From: Cylindrodendrum hubeiense
Taxonomy: Eukaryota; Ascomycota; Sordariomycetes; Hypocreales; Nectriaceae
Assembly: GCA_014621425.1 (NCBI GenBank)
Contig: JAANBB010000064.1
Coordinates: 79,951 to 143,950, forward strand
DNA: 64,000 bases
Reading direction: 5' to 3'
A model generated the notes under the pieces. That model did not search any database, was not told the DNA's origin, and was given only the letters and a program-made list of their open reading frames with translations. Below are positions 1-10,990 of the stretch, one piece after another. Within the stretch, counting starts at the first letter, position 1; every line of letters starts with the position of its first letter. The position numbers were made by a program, and so were the translations under genes.

Positions 1-500
1 TCATCGAGCCGTATGTTAGAGCGGCCTTTGATGGGATCCGGTAATGTCTTCGCCACAGCCCACATGAAAGCCGAGAACATGTCTTGGGCATATAGTAACT
101 TGAAGGAGCTATACGACTCTGTCGCGAAGAGGCGATAATCTTCATCCTTGTCCAAGTCATTCCTGGTCTTATATCGAGTTAAACGGATATCCTGTTGAGA
201 TGTGCTGTTGGTGATGGAACCTTTAGTGCTGTTTCCTCCAACTTGCTGCCCACCACAGCCAACGACTCTGTGATTTTCCATCTGAAGCGTGCCGTCCTTA
301 TCTTCTTCAATTTCCAAGATTCTTGCTGTATCAAGTACCACTTATTCGGTTACCTTTGTAGCCCCGAGACCCCCTCGTGTAATCTCTTGCTTCGCGTTCA
401 TACTTCCAAATCCGCCCTTAACTTGCGGTCTCTGAAGGTTAAACTTGGCTGACAGTAGTGACCATCTTCGACCAGCCTGGCAGTGTGACTTCTCGGGAAG
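1..500 (-). pseudogene. Interrupted coding remnant, cut by the left window edge
   Basis: On the minus strand one frame stays open from about position 500 to the window start, except for a single TAA at 342-344. The neighbouring residues make a CAA-to-TAA change plausible. Downstream of the stop the frame reads like real protein: an acidic stretch, then an aromatic-rich segment with YAQDMFSAFMW at roughly 50-90. I do not recognise the family with certainty. Similar aromatic segments occur in large fungal ankyrin/STAND proteins, but that is memory-based inference. No start codon or splice site joins it to the next relic. It is most likely a decaying gene whose 3' part lies outside the window. 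Confidence 0.4.
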
Positions 501-1440
501 TCAGTCTGCCGCCGCCTGCGCTGATCCCTTAGTAGGCGTGGACGATTTAGTGGCCCTTGTGCTACAACGTGTTCGACTCCTGGATGTGTGATTCCGGGTA
601 CTTGAACGCGGACGGCGTTGCCGCTTAGCCCGGGTCTCACGAGAGTTGAAGCTCGACGTGAAGCTTGTCGTAAAACTCATCGACGGATCGTCAATGTCCA
701 GCGTCACAGACGCTTGACTTGGATCTTGCGAATCGTCATCCGGATGGAGATAATGGGGAGGGGCAAGCGCTTCGTTGCTGTCCGGGGCCGTGGCAAAGTC
801 GTCGGTGTTAGCATCACGGACGTCTTGAGATGCAACGTAGCCCACACAATCCACAAATTCGTCAGAAGTCGAGTCCTCCTCATGTTGTGTCTCGGTTGTG
901 GTGACGAGGTTCTCTTGTGCAGCCGCCGTCTCTGCTAGAGACGCTCTGGCGTTCGCAGCCTCGATGAAGTTGTCTCGGTGTCGTTGAGCCAAGTCCCTGG
1001 CGTTTCTGAATGCGGTAGCTCCACGCCGAAAGGTATCGATATTGCCACTCATTCCCCAAGTGTCAATCTGGGTCATCTGGTACTCGGGCCGCTCCCATCC
1101 GTGGTCGGCGCGGTGATGTGGTGGGCGTACACCTGAAGCGTGCCGGTTCCGGAGTGGTAGGTCGAGCTGCAGTTGTAGGCATTGCTGTCGTATGTCAGCT
1201 CAGTCTCTTCGTAGTTTTGTAGGGCATGCGTAGCGCGGGCTGGGAGCCCTCCGTTGAGGCAGGCCTGTCGTTTTGCCACGTCCGCACCTCCTCGTGGTGC
1301 TTTGGCTTCGAGGAAGAAGTTGGGCGCAACTGGAGCATGTCCGTGGTTTGCCGATGTGATCAACTTGCTCAGGTCTTGTCTGATTCCCTTGTCAATGTGT
1401 GAAGGATAGGAAGGAATTTGGTCATGTAAGGTAATAGCAC
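501..1440 (-). pseudogene. Frameshifted relic of a fungal conserved hypothetical gene
   Basis: Two minus-strand frames overlap at 1073-1076. The upstream one (about 1437 to 1073) reads HGHAPVAPNFFLEAKAPRGG and ends in a stop. The next frame (1076 to 501) continues naturally with EYQMTQIDTWGMSGN if the reading shifts by one base near 1085-1100. Together they look like one protein broken by a single-base indel. There is no ATG for the upstream part, so the 5' end is also lost. The C-terminal part is acidic, then Arg/Ser-rich. I recall similar hypothetical proteins in Aspergillus but know of no function. A sequencing error could also explain the shift. Confidence 0.5.
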
Positions 1441-2705
1441 AGTGCTATTACCATATACACTATATTTATATATTATATCACTACTTTAGCTGGTGAGGAA
1501 GACTAGCTCTCTACTATAATACTTATTATAAAGATTATATCTTCATAAAATTATTAAGTAGTCTAATAATCTAGTTATAATCAGCGAAAATAGATAAGTA
1601 TATAATTACTACCAGTCCTGACCACCTATCCATGACATAGGCTATGACAAGAACCCAATCACAACAACACCAGCTCCCAAGTTCTCCTATAGAAAGATTA
1701 TACAGTTAGCTATAGAACTGGGCTATTCTGAAATTATCCAATTACTCCTAGACAGTAGCGTAGATATCTATCGCACCCAACCCAGCTAACTCATGCCAGG
1801 TCATACTTATAAGTTGGTACTAAGGACTGTATATCTCGAGATGACAGCTAGCCCAGAGGCTAAGGTTGCGATAATGGTAGGCGGTAGATCATCACCATAC
1901 TCACCAACTGGATCACCCTCTGCTCGAGTTAAAACAGCGAGAGCTCAGGCCCAGGCGCCAGAAACGGATTGGGACCGCAAGAACTGTCGGGGGTGACTAT
2001 TGAGGTAAGATATCATCCCCAATATGCGGTACCTATGAAACCCCACAGCCTAAATCTAGGTTGCCATCTCTGTTGAAGCCTCCTTCGTATCCAATCTTTA
2101 TTCGATGAAGATGTACAAAACCCCTCCAATCGACAAGCTCTCTTCCTCTGGGTCCCCCGCATGTCAATTGGTCACTCTTCTGTTTGCACACTCATGGTTG
2201 GCGTATGCTGGGAAACTCCGTTACCAACTATCAGGACGCTGGAGAGTAGCAATGCTCGAAGAGCAACGGAGCTCAGTGGACTTGGAAGCGCTAACACACC
2301 TTGTAAACTGTGCAAAAGTGACTAGCAGCAGAATTCGTAGCCAAAGACGATTGTATTGGAACCACTTTGTTACAGTGGCGCCTGTCGGCTTCCACGCTGA
2401 AATGACAGGGGTATCCGTATATATACGTACCATTGGCCAGGATATGAGTCATCTGGGAATATAACTGCCAAGATTTACCAAATCAGCTAGGCAGCGAGAA
2501 CTCACGCAGTCGGTTGTCCATTGGCTTCCTTGTTCATACATAATCCCGCACTTTAGCGGGGGTGAGGGGCTATCCATGAGCCCCACTCGTCGAAACGTAG
2601 ACAAAAGCTGTTCTGGTAAACATCACAATTGTCAAGTCGCAAGCCACGGAACAAGCTTCAGCAATAATTAGAATATTCCATACGATTCAGACCGACCTAT
2701 TCAAG
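1364..2705. other. AT-rich, gene-poor stretch with a single ankyrin-repeat relic
   Basis: From about 1430 to 1620 the DNA is strongly AT-rich, with many TA steps, as in mutated repeat DNA of fungi. At about 1693-1788 on the plus strand a short frame reads IELGYSEIIQLLLD, a recognisable ankyrin-repeat helix pair, and then runs into a stop. Nothing else from 1800 to 2700 looks coding. The 119-codon open frame at 2105-2464 has no composition or motif support. The last 200 bases are the promoter region of the nucleoside hydrolase. Confidence 0.45.
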
Positions 2706-4161
2706 ATGGCCCAACAATCGCCAGCTCGAGTCATCATAGACACCGACCCAGGGTAGGTACCCGTTTGATCTGACAGCAAAACACGCGGATGCACATCTTC
2801 CAGAGCTAATTCATCGCAGTGTAGACGACGTGTTTGCAATCCTGCTTGCTCTATCAGCCAAGTCTCACGAACTTGAAGTTTTGTTGATATCGATAACCCA
2901 TGGAAACGTTGATGCTGAAAAGTGAGGTCAAGTTTTGAGTCTGTTACGCCATCGGCTAAAATTCAATAGTTGCCTTCGCAACACTGTCACGCTCTTCGAT
3001 GTGCTAGCCAAGGAGCGTGCTTGGAGGCGGTCTCGTGGGCAAGACGAGGGATTTGAAGTAGAACAGGCTTCGAAGCCTATCGTCGCTCTGGGTGCCACGG
3101 AACCGATCTCTGCGGTTAAAACGCTGGCTGAATATTATCGTGAGTACTGGCTAAAGCTAAATCGGAACCATCTGACTTACTGTATCCCAGATGGAAGAGA
3201 TGGCCTTGGAGGTACTCACTCGAGCGTAAGTTATAGGCTTAGTTACCTGGCAGCCAAGCACCATTAAATACGTCGCTAATCTAGCTAGCATCCTCACTTT
3301 ACACCTCCGCAAAACTGGAAGACGCTCTTTGAGTCGGGTTCTGAAGCGTCACTGCAAAAGGAGAAGTCCCTAAACTTTCAGCCTTCAACCTCGCCCTCTC
3401 ACGTAGAGATGCTCCGTCTCTTGCGAGAAAGCCCTCCTAACACCATCACTATCGTCGCCATCGGCCCACTCACTAACCTTGCCCTGGCCGCGGCTGAAGA
3501 TCAAGAAACGTTCCTGAAGGCAAAGGAAATAGTGATTATGGGTGGAGCAGTGGATGTATGTGGCAACGTCACGCCAGCGGCCGAGTTCAACACGTATTCC
3601 GACCCTCACGCAGCCGAGCTCATCTTTTCCTTGACCTCGCCAGCAATTGTGGGTCAAGGTGGACAAAATGATGGACTGAAAGTCCGGTTGTTCCCACTGG
3701 ACATCACTGTGCCTCATTTGCTCCGCAAGTCTCAAATCTTGCCAGTCGTGGATAAGCTGGTCGTACAGGGCAGTCCCTTGGCAGAGTGGGTTCAGGCCAT
3801 ACTTGGACATACCTACCAGAGGGTTAGCGACATGTATGAAGCCCACGAAGAAGACTTGGGTTTGTCGATGCATGACCCTTTGTGTATTTGGTATGTCATT
3901 TCTAGGCTTCACAGTTTGGACGGATGGGCATTCTCCGACGCCTCCCCTGAAGATATCAGGGTCGAGTCAGATGGCAAATGGACGAGAGGTATGTGTGTTG
4001 TAGACAAGAGGAATAAAAAGAAGGAGGATGGAGATGTTCCAGGCGACAGAGATGGTTGGCTTAATTCTCTTAAAGGGAATCGAATCTGGAGAGTGGCCAA
4101 GAGTCCTGGAACAGAACTATTTTCCGATTGGATGGTCAACAGAATCTTCAACACAGAGTAA
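2706..4161 (+). CDS. Inosine-uridine preferring nucleoside hydrolase
   Basis: Five exons: 2706-2752, 2820-2921, 2970-3139, 3191-3225 and 3289-4161, giving 408 residues. The phases agree throughout. The N-terminus carries the calcium-binding signature DTDPGVDD, assembled across intron 1, which defines the IUNH fold. Further family marks are NCLRN after intron 2, GLGG-x-HSSHPH spliced from exons 4 and 5, VAIGPLTNLAL and the EFNTYSDPHAAE segment. Such enzymes hydrolyse the N-glycosidic bond of ribonucleosides to ribose and base, for salvage or nitrogen supply. No signal peptide is visible, so it is probably cytosolic. It is convergent with the next gene, with 295 bp between the stops. Substrate preference cannot be read from sequence. 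Confidence 0.9.
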
Positions 4162-4456
4162 CGTATTCAGCTGGGTCCATGAAGTTCTTGGCAGTACTGT
4201 TTTCATTCGTTCTGTGGACGTTTTCAAAGACATATGGTTCGCTAGTTGTCTGCTCATTGCCACGGTGTATGGTGGTCGTTGCAAATCTCATTGGTAAACC
4301 GCAGATTTTGTCTGGTAAACTCAATCTATTTTTGTCAAGTCTCAACGCTATAGGCTAAATGCAATATCTATAATCTTTTTGGAGACCCGATTGTCCAATC
4401 TCAAGAGACTAAATTCTTGGCAAGAGGTAGTCTCGGCAGTGGAAAATGCAGCCCGC

Positions 4457-5610
4457 TTAGTAAATGCTCTTTTCCAATTCTCTCGCCTGAAAGTCAGGCT
4501 CTCTTTCTAATTCAGCTAGGTTATGGGCTCGGCCCACGTGGTCGACCAATGCATCTGCAGTCGCACAGATAATATCTCCATCTCGATATCTGCTACAGAG
4601 AACACACGCATACTCCCCATCTGGGGTGTGACACTTCACGACGAAGCGCGGGTCGACAACGATCTCGACATCCTCGTCTATCTGCCTCTTATATCCATCC
4701 ACTGATACCCAGCGGGAACCGCGCTTTATAACCGACCAGCAGTCGTCCAATTCGACTGCCAGTTGCACTCCGCAGGCTGGACATTGGCAGTCGCCTCCGG
4801 GCGCGAAACTGGCGGCAAGCGGTCTGTTTTGGACATACTGCAGTTCAAGGCTATACCGACAGAACAGCTGATCAGTTTTGACGATGGTCGATGCGCGCTT
4901 GGGGGGGCCGAGTGCCAATTGCGGTGGTTGTTGTGTCTCCTCTGTGGCAAGAAGCAGTCGATGTCGCTGCTCGCGGAGAGCGCCGAGAGAACCGTCGCGC
5001 GCGGCATCTGAAGCAGCGACAAGCTTTGCCATATCGGTGCGGTCGAGTTGGCGGCCGTGATAAAGGGCATCTTGGAGGACGTCGATAACGGTTTGCTGCA
5101 GAGCGATGACTTGTGCTTGGAGTTTGTTCTCTGTAACAACATCCCCAATGGCAAATTTGCGACCAAGTCTCTCGTAGCCATCTTCAAATTCACGACTGAT
5201 AAGAGCCCCGGACCTCTGGAAGGATGCGCCGACGTCGTCTCTTTCTCTACTGCCTCTGTCGCTGCCCCCCCTGTCTCTGCTACCCCTGTCTCTACTTCTT
5301 TCCATCTCGTAGTCTTTTTCTCTCACCCGCCTTTCTGAGCGCTCGACCTGAGCCTTGAGCTTCTTAATATCATCGTCTTGCGTCGTGTCGCGGTGTTGTT
5401 GTTTTCGCTTGTCCTTGACCCGGTCCCATAGACCTATTGACGAGGTGAATGTGCCGACCAGTGTAGAGCATAGGGTAGCTATAATGAAGGTTTTCTGCGT
5501 CAAATCTTAGTAGATGGTCACCGTGAGAGTAATGATAGAAATGAAAGGAGCGGGCAAGAATACGAACATACCTTCAGGCTTTTTTCCTCAATCATATTGG
5601 CGTAGTTCAT
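4457..5610 (-). CDS. Membrane-tethered fungal protein with coiled coil and cysteine-rich C-terminus
   Basis: Two exons: 5572-5610 (13 codons from an ATG) and 4457-5494, joined across a 77-nt intron with GTATGT donor and TACTAAG branch point, giving 358 residues. The first 35 residues hold one hydrophobic segment (FIIATLCSTLVGTFTSSIGLW) followed by basic residues, suggesting an N-terminal membrane anchor. Residues about 45-95 are a charged coiled coil with repeated R-D-R-G-S units. A central helical part follows. The C-terminal third has a CPAC pair and a CVLC...HVGRAH arrangement that could bind zinc. I know it only as a conserved hypothetical family in Aspergillus-like fungi. Function unknown. 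Confidence 0.75.
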
Positions 5611-7164
5611 CGTGCACGGACTTTGTTCAGTGGAGACAGAAAGTGTCTGGTGCAGATAGCTGCAAGACTCGAATGCAGTAGAAGGTGAGGGTGTGGTGAA
5701 TGGCAAATGCCTGACGATAATAAGTGCAAGGAAGCGTAATATAAAGATTTATCATTTATGATGTAGGTATCAAACGTAGATGGCTTGGCACACCGCTATC
5801 TTTGTCGCGTCAATTGAGCCCAGTCTTTCGCGCATTGATGGCATCACTGTATGACGTCACGGGAAGCTTCCCAGTTTTATGTCGACCCTTGACGGCCGGG
5901 TTGCCGGGATATCCGCCAAGCGCTCGTCCGTTAATTACGTGGGGTAGCACATCGCGAGCTAACTCCGATTGTCCTTATCCCGGGAGGGATATTCTGACAG
6001 AAATTACTTGGCGTACCTATTTGGGCCTTTCCCATACGTGTCAATGGCTCCTAGCATCTGATTGAACATTTGCTGCATCGAGATTGATGTACACAACCGT
6101 CTGGGATACCGATATGCTCTCCTTCGTCATATGGCGCGATTGCGTCAGCATTGGAGTGGCCTACGTCACAGAGAGGCCACCTTCAGCCACGGATGCTACT
6201 GTGTCGTCTCGATGAGCCCATACCAGCGAAGCTCACTTGGTTCCGCCAGGTCCTCCAGCGACAATGACTATTAGATTCTCGGATGGGAGGGTTACACGAA
6301 AGTTTATCCCTGCGGGCATCATCAGTCGCGCGATTGGCCGCAATGATGTGTTACGGGGGTCGTCACAATAGGTCTGGACTCAGAGAGATGCATCGGTGGT
6401 CAATTCAAGCTGCTAGCAGTATCCGCACAGCTAAATACAGTGGTGGCATTCCCATCAGCCCTAACCGGCCCCATCTGATAGTCCGGCATCGGGCTTGATG
6501 CTTCGTGGGTCCCCCACGTGACCTTGTGGCCCGCAACATGATGGACCAACTACCCTGGAGTATAGGTGAGTGTCATACCCTAGCGGGTATATACAGGAGG
6601 TATTGGGGAACGCAACTGAGTCAGCATGTCAGCATATATGCAGACGTTCAGGGGAATGCGGATAGAAGATCAGTCCTGCCAGAGTTTAGGAGGCATTGGG
6701 GTGCATTGATAGTTCGACCCCAATTGGTATCTAAATGCTTTAAATCTAAAAATGTCCACTCCTCACTGTTCGCTCCAGTGCAAGGGTTTCTGTCAAGACA
6801 GTCTCCTCCTTTGTCAATTCAGTTCACTCCCAATACGCAGCCCAGAGAAGGTCAGCCGTGCCTTATCCCTGTCCACCTTGCAGAGAATACAAATTATAGC
6901 GAGGAACGGACGAACCGATCCAAAGCTTGTAGCACAGCCCAAATCTCATAGTTGTGAACGTAGCGGGAGTGGAGTAGTGTCCCTGCGGCCTTGACAGGCG
7001 GTGCCAAGGTACAGTCACGTGGTCATGGCACATCGCCTAAGTTGTCTCACAACCAACAACCAAGTTGTCCCAGATTTCAGCTCGGTATCAACCTCCCCAA
7101 TTTTGCAACAGCCGCGGTATTGAAGCCCTGGACGTCGCGGTTCAAGGAAACCTAGTCCTCCGAG
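5611..7164. other. 1.5-kb gene-poor region
   Basis: Several open frames of 70-150 codons exist on the plus strand, but none has a convincing start, splice structure, composition or motif. The only recognisable sequence is a decayed fragment of the SDR gene at about 6775-6880, listed separately. The first 200 bases are upstream of the membrane-tethered gene and the last 200 upstream of the 7165 gene. Confidence 0.5.
6775..6880 (-). pseudogene. Decayed copy of the 3' end of the SDR gene
   Basis: This stretch aligns base by base, at roughly three quarters identity, with 9516-9622, the last codons and stop region of the SDR gene at 9518-10616. The longest perfect match is ACGCAGCCCAGAGAAGG. Many differences are transitions. 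Orientation is the same as in the intact gene. Only about 100 bp can be aligned by eye. The fragment lies on the other side of the intact 7165-9057 gene, so it records a lost paralogue or a partial duplication. Confidence 0.65.
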
Positions 7165-9057
7165 ATGGAGGATGCTGTCTGCCCAAGTGAAGAAACATCT
7201 AAAGTCATTTTCGAGAAGGGCTTCCGTGTCTGGTCTCGCCTTCGTGCCCCGGTTTCAGGGCAGCCCAGTCTCCCAGCCTACTGCCTTGGACAACTTGAGA
7301 CCGCGTTTCCTGAACACCCAAACTTTCCGTGCCAACTTCTCTTGGAATACTGGGCCGGTAGTCTTACTGCCAACGGGACCTCAACGTGGAACACGACAAC
7401 GACAGACACATCCACACCATGTTCGCTGCCTTCTTTCCAACTGCCCTTTCGGATACCTGTATCGACTCATAAGCCAACATTGATTGGACTCTCCAAAGAT
7501 CCTCATCTGGGTCTCCCAAATCTCTTTCAAAAGGATAACAACCACCTTGCGATTTTAGTTCTTGCATGGGCATATGTTTTATCAGCGCGATGGTCCGAGC
7601 TGATTCCGGATGCCAAGCCACTGCAGTACACCGACAGTCATGCCAATGAGCTTGAATTCACAGATCCAGCCTCTAGCCAACAAGCTGGTTTGGTATCCGT
7701 AGATCTAGGTTCTGCCAATGGAGATGCACTCCGATGGTGGGGAGCTGTCCTAGCTCCCGGGGAGGGTTGGCTCGCAACTATCGACGGCCCCACCATCGAA
7801 TTGCGATCTCCATGGTCTGTTCAGCTTCCTAAGATGCCTATCTTTGCCCTTCCAGCTGCGTTGCTTTCGCCACCTGCGTCCTTCACTGTGGCTATGCAAT
7901 ACCTGTTAGAGTACAGTGCGTTTCACAGGATTGAAGACCAGAGTCGTGCGGCCCTAGCTACGGCACTACTTCTACCATTGGCAAACTTCCACAGTGGGCG
8001 AATTCCGCTCCCAATTCCTCGAATTATGCACAAGTCGGGCTTACCAACCGTCTCTCGGCTGGGCAATGCACGGCAACATGGGCTTAGTGGGCTTTCGACC
8101 CCGCAACTTGATAAGCTCCTTACCTTAAGCTGTAACCGAAAAGGCCTACTAGCCCTTCTTTTGAGCAACTTTTTCGACTCTACCGTACCCTGCAATCTTG
8201 CTAGCGCGTGGCTCCAAGGTACCTTTACAGTCCTTGACGCCATTCAGGCTGACAATGAGGCCCTTGCACATATTTTGATTCGCCGGAACCCTCAGCTGAG
8301 TTTTCTGTGGTTGGGAGCAGTCCTTACAGGTCTTCATACAGGCCTTCTCAGGCAGGCTCGACATGGAAGTTGCGATATTGAGTTACACTCAGCCGTATGG
8401 ACGCAAACACTGCAAAGTTTCATACAGCTGCCACTATCTCAGCATCCAAAGGGCGGTGCAATCCAGCGTAGCGATGAATGTCGTCTGCTCTACCTCACAT
8501 CCGAAGAGTATCAATCACATGTCCCCGCATGCCCCTGGGGACCATTCGGAGAGACTGCCATGGAGGACACTGAAATCGAGGTTCGTCTCCATGCGGATTG
8601 TAACGGCCACAGTCTTGAGTACAAGTCGTGGTCATGGAATTGCGAGGGAAGCAATTACGTCCATACGCCATTCAATAGTGTATCGGTTATTGCACCCACT
8701 GCTATATCGAACGCGCCTTGCTCGGAGGCCATGACAGACAGCAGGAACAACAATGAAGACGCCATCACTCCTTTTGAAGCTTTCGACCTCGGACATGACA
8801 ACGCCTCTAGCCATGCGACCCTCATGATTTTTATGTGGCTTCGCCGAGATGGATTCCCAGCTGCCGAGCAGGGCATAAGGCACCATGAATGGCTGTGCGA
8901 GGTTCTTGACGAAGAAGAGGAAGAAGCTTACGAGTCATGGTCGGATTGGGGGGATGCTGATGAGGGGGAAATCAGGAAAGTGAAGTCAGCTATACCGCAA
9001 CCCAAGTTGATACAATGGAGGACTAGACTAGATAGAACATCAAACAGCTTTAAATAA
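7165..9057 (+). CDS. Conserved fungal hypothetical protein, 630 aa
   Basis: A single uninterrupted frame of 630 codons begins at an ATG at 7165. No intron signals are needed. The protein has no signal peptide or clear membrane segment. The middle third is rich in Leu/Ala/Pro and looks helical. Near the C-terminus there is an acidic run (EEEEEAYESWSDWGD). An intronless frame of this length is unlikely by chance, and codon usage resembles the neighbouring genes. I recall similar long uncharacterised proteins in Eurotiales but know of no biochemical function. It sits between an SDR relic and the intact SDR gene, so it may have been spanned by the same duplication. Confidence 0.7.
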   Translation: MEDAVCPSEETSKVIFEKGFRVWSRLRAPVSGQPSLPAYCLGQLETAFPEHPNFPCQLLLEYWAGSLTANGTSTWNTTTTDTSTPCSLPSFQLPFRIPVSTHKPTLIGLSKDPHLGLPNLFQKDNNHLAILVLAWAYVLSARWSELIPDAKPLQYTDSHANELEFTDPASSQQAGLVSVDLGSANGDALRWWGAVLAPGEGWLATIDGPTIELRSPWSVQLPKMPIFALPAALLSPPASFTVAMQYLLEYSAFHRIEDQSRAALATALLLPLANFHSGRIPLPIPRIMHKSGLPTVSRLGNARQHGLSGLSTPQLDKLLTLSCNRKGLLALLLSNFFDSTVPCNLASAWLQGTFTVLDAIQADNEALAHILIRRNPQLSFLWLGAVLTGLHTGLLRQARHGSCDIELHSAVWTQTLQSFIQLPLSQHPKGGAIQRSDECRLLYLTSEEYQSHVPACPWGPFGETAMEDTEIEVRLHADCNGHSLEYKSWSWNCEGSNYVHTPFNSVSVIAPTAISNAPCSEAMTDSRNNNEDAITPFEAFDLGHDNASSHATLMIFMWLRRDGFPAAEQGIRHHEWLCEVLDEEEEEAYESWSDWGDADEGEIRKVKSAIPQPKLIQWRTRLDRTSNSFK

Positions 9058-9517
9058 ATTCGGTCCAAAGATGTGGCAATAAAGCAAAACATGTTTCATT
9101 TCAGTCCAACACCAATGGTACTTCTATATTCTCTAGCTTAGAGAACTGATAAAGATCGTAAGTAGTGCGCAATTTCTATCACATAATACATGCCAAGCGC
9201 AAAGAAGAAAGAAGAAAAGAATTAAAGAAGAAGAGGAGGAAGGGATGTGCTATGGTTTTTGTAAGCTGATTCCCCAACTGTAAACATACTGAGGTAGTGT
9301 ACCGATGACGCGATCGAGTCGTGGCTCGCCTCGGGCACTCACGTACTATCACGCTGCACAAGCCACCATGTAAGGCACTAGGTAATTGAAAGTATATAGA
9401 AACTTAATACTACCAGTATCCAAGAATGTTCAATGGCATCGGGGTACACTTACAGGTGGATTTTGTAGATATCCAACTGCATTATAATGTTAAATATTAG
9501 CTCCTTGCTACCCGCTT

Positions 9518-10616
9518 TCATGCAAAGGCATCTACCAAGACGGTCTCTTCCTCCTTAAACTCAGTCCACTTCCAACACGCAGCCCAGAGAAGGCGAGCCT
9601 TGGCCTTATCCCCGACCACCTTGGCCGGCTCGGTTGCTGCGAGACCAACATGGTACCCCCTGACATCCTTGAACTTATCCCCAACGCTCAACTCGACCAA
9701 GTCTTGGGCTGAGTCTATCGATCGACGGATCTCCGAAGTGAATCGCTTCACGAGCGGAAGTATGGCATTGGCGACCGCAAAAACTACCCTCATGGCCGGT
9801 TTTTGGAGGGCGTTGGCCCGTGAGTCTACCAAACCTCCAGGATCCATGGCTGTGACGGTGATGCCGGATAGTTTCGGGTCCTAAATAAGCATTATGTTCA
9901 GTTAGAATACATGAGGCTATCTCCTGGCGCAGGATATTATGCTTGGCAGCTGCTTGTAAAAGCAGGATGGCTTGACATACATTTAGGAGTCTGTCGTTTA
10001 GGTCCTGCATGAACATGACATTGGCTAGTTTTGTGGTGGCATACCGCTGAAAGCCACGGTCATGTTCATCTCCAGGGCTATCAGGACCAGGCTTAATGAG
10101 GGTGTCAATTTCGCTTGGGAACTCAGCACCAAGTTTCGAAATGGGAACTGGCTTTTCCGGGTAGTGGTTGGCCGAGCCCAGCATTACGACTCGCCCGTTG
10201 GGAGCCATCGACCCAAGTAGCTTGAGTACAAGCAAGTAGTGGGCCAAGTGACCAACTTGGAATGTTCTCTCGAATCCATCTGCGGTGGACAACTGGCCGT
10301 TCAGTGACCATGTAAAGGCATTGCAAACAATCGCATCGATGGGCGGCAGTTCTCCGTTGGCAACGCGCTCGGCTATACGGTTGGAGAATGATCGGATGTT
10401 TTTGATCGAAGCGAGGTCGAGAGCTTCGATGTGAGCACGCGCTCCGTTGTGGGATGATATCGTCCGAGTGAGGTTCGCGGTATTTGAGTCGGATTCTGGA
10501 GAAGGGTTGCGCACGGCCGCGATTACTGTGTACGATGGATAGGATGTCAGGATACGCTCGACGAAGGGTAGTGCCAGGGACCCGTTTGCGCCGGTGATGA
10601 GGACTGTACCGGTCAT
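9518..10616 (-). CDS. Short-chain dehydrogenase/reductase (SDR), retinol-dehydrogenase-like
   Basis: Two exons: 9981-10616 and 9518-9880, separated by a 100-nt intron (GTATGT donor, TTTAG acceptor), giving 332 residues. The N-terminus is the Rossmann nucleotide-binding turn TGANGSLA directly after VLI. The catalytic YxxxK is present as YATTK. The usual NNAG motif is altered to CNAF. A downstream AMDPGG segment matches the substrate-loop start of the extended WWOX/retinol-dehydrogenase-like group. It probably uses NADP(H) to interconvert an alcohol and a ketone on a small lipophilic or secondary metabolite; the substrate is unknown. Its promoter carries an ordered CGGAG array, and a Zn2Cys6 regulator gene lies just upstream on the same strand. 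Confidence 0.88.
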
Positions 10617-10808
10617 ATTGAAGAGCTAGCAGTTTGATCGACCCGAATATGATCTACGGAGACGCGGGTTTGGGGAGAAACATTCCATGTTATTTGTACT
10701 ATTTCCCTAGCTTTAATCTCTCCTTTCACAATGAACTCATTGCTTTTCTTCAGAGACAAGCTCCTAACAATACACCTTCATTGGGGAATATACGGGCGGG
10801 ATGATGGA

Positions 10809-10872
10809 CGGAGTACGCGGAGCTGCACGGAGTTCCGCGGAGTTCCACCTCACCACACTCCGAGGGGCTCCG
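10809..10872. promoter_or_regulatory. Phased CGGAG/CTCCG array upstream of the SDR
   Basis: Four CGGAG pentamers start at 10809, 10818, 10828 and 10838, and two CTCCG pentamers start at 10858 and 10868, all spaced 9-10 bp except for one double step. The array lies about 200-255 bp upstream of the SDR ATG. CGG/CCG triplets are the classic contacts of Zn2Cys6 regulators, and 10-bp phasing puts the sites on one face of the helix. TACGGAGT-like words also recur elsewhere in this window (about 16072, 34603, 36598), so part of the signal may be a common fungal sequence word. Confidence 0.45.
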
Positions 10873-10990
10873 TCTGACTCGCATCAGATTTTGCGCATCG
10901 TGGGTCGTTTCCAGTGACATGCAAGGAATGTGGTATATATTGTCTCGATTACCTCCCTCCCTATGACATCGAATCGCTCAATAGTTCTAA

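Noticed and set aside
2105..2464. 119-codon plus-strand frame
   Set aside because: No motif, no splice context, in a decayed region; the opposite strand is equally open.
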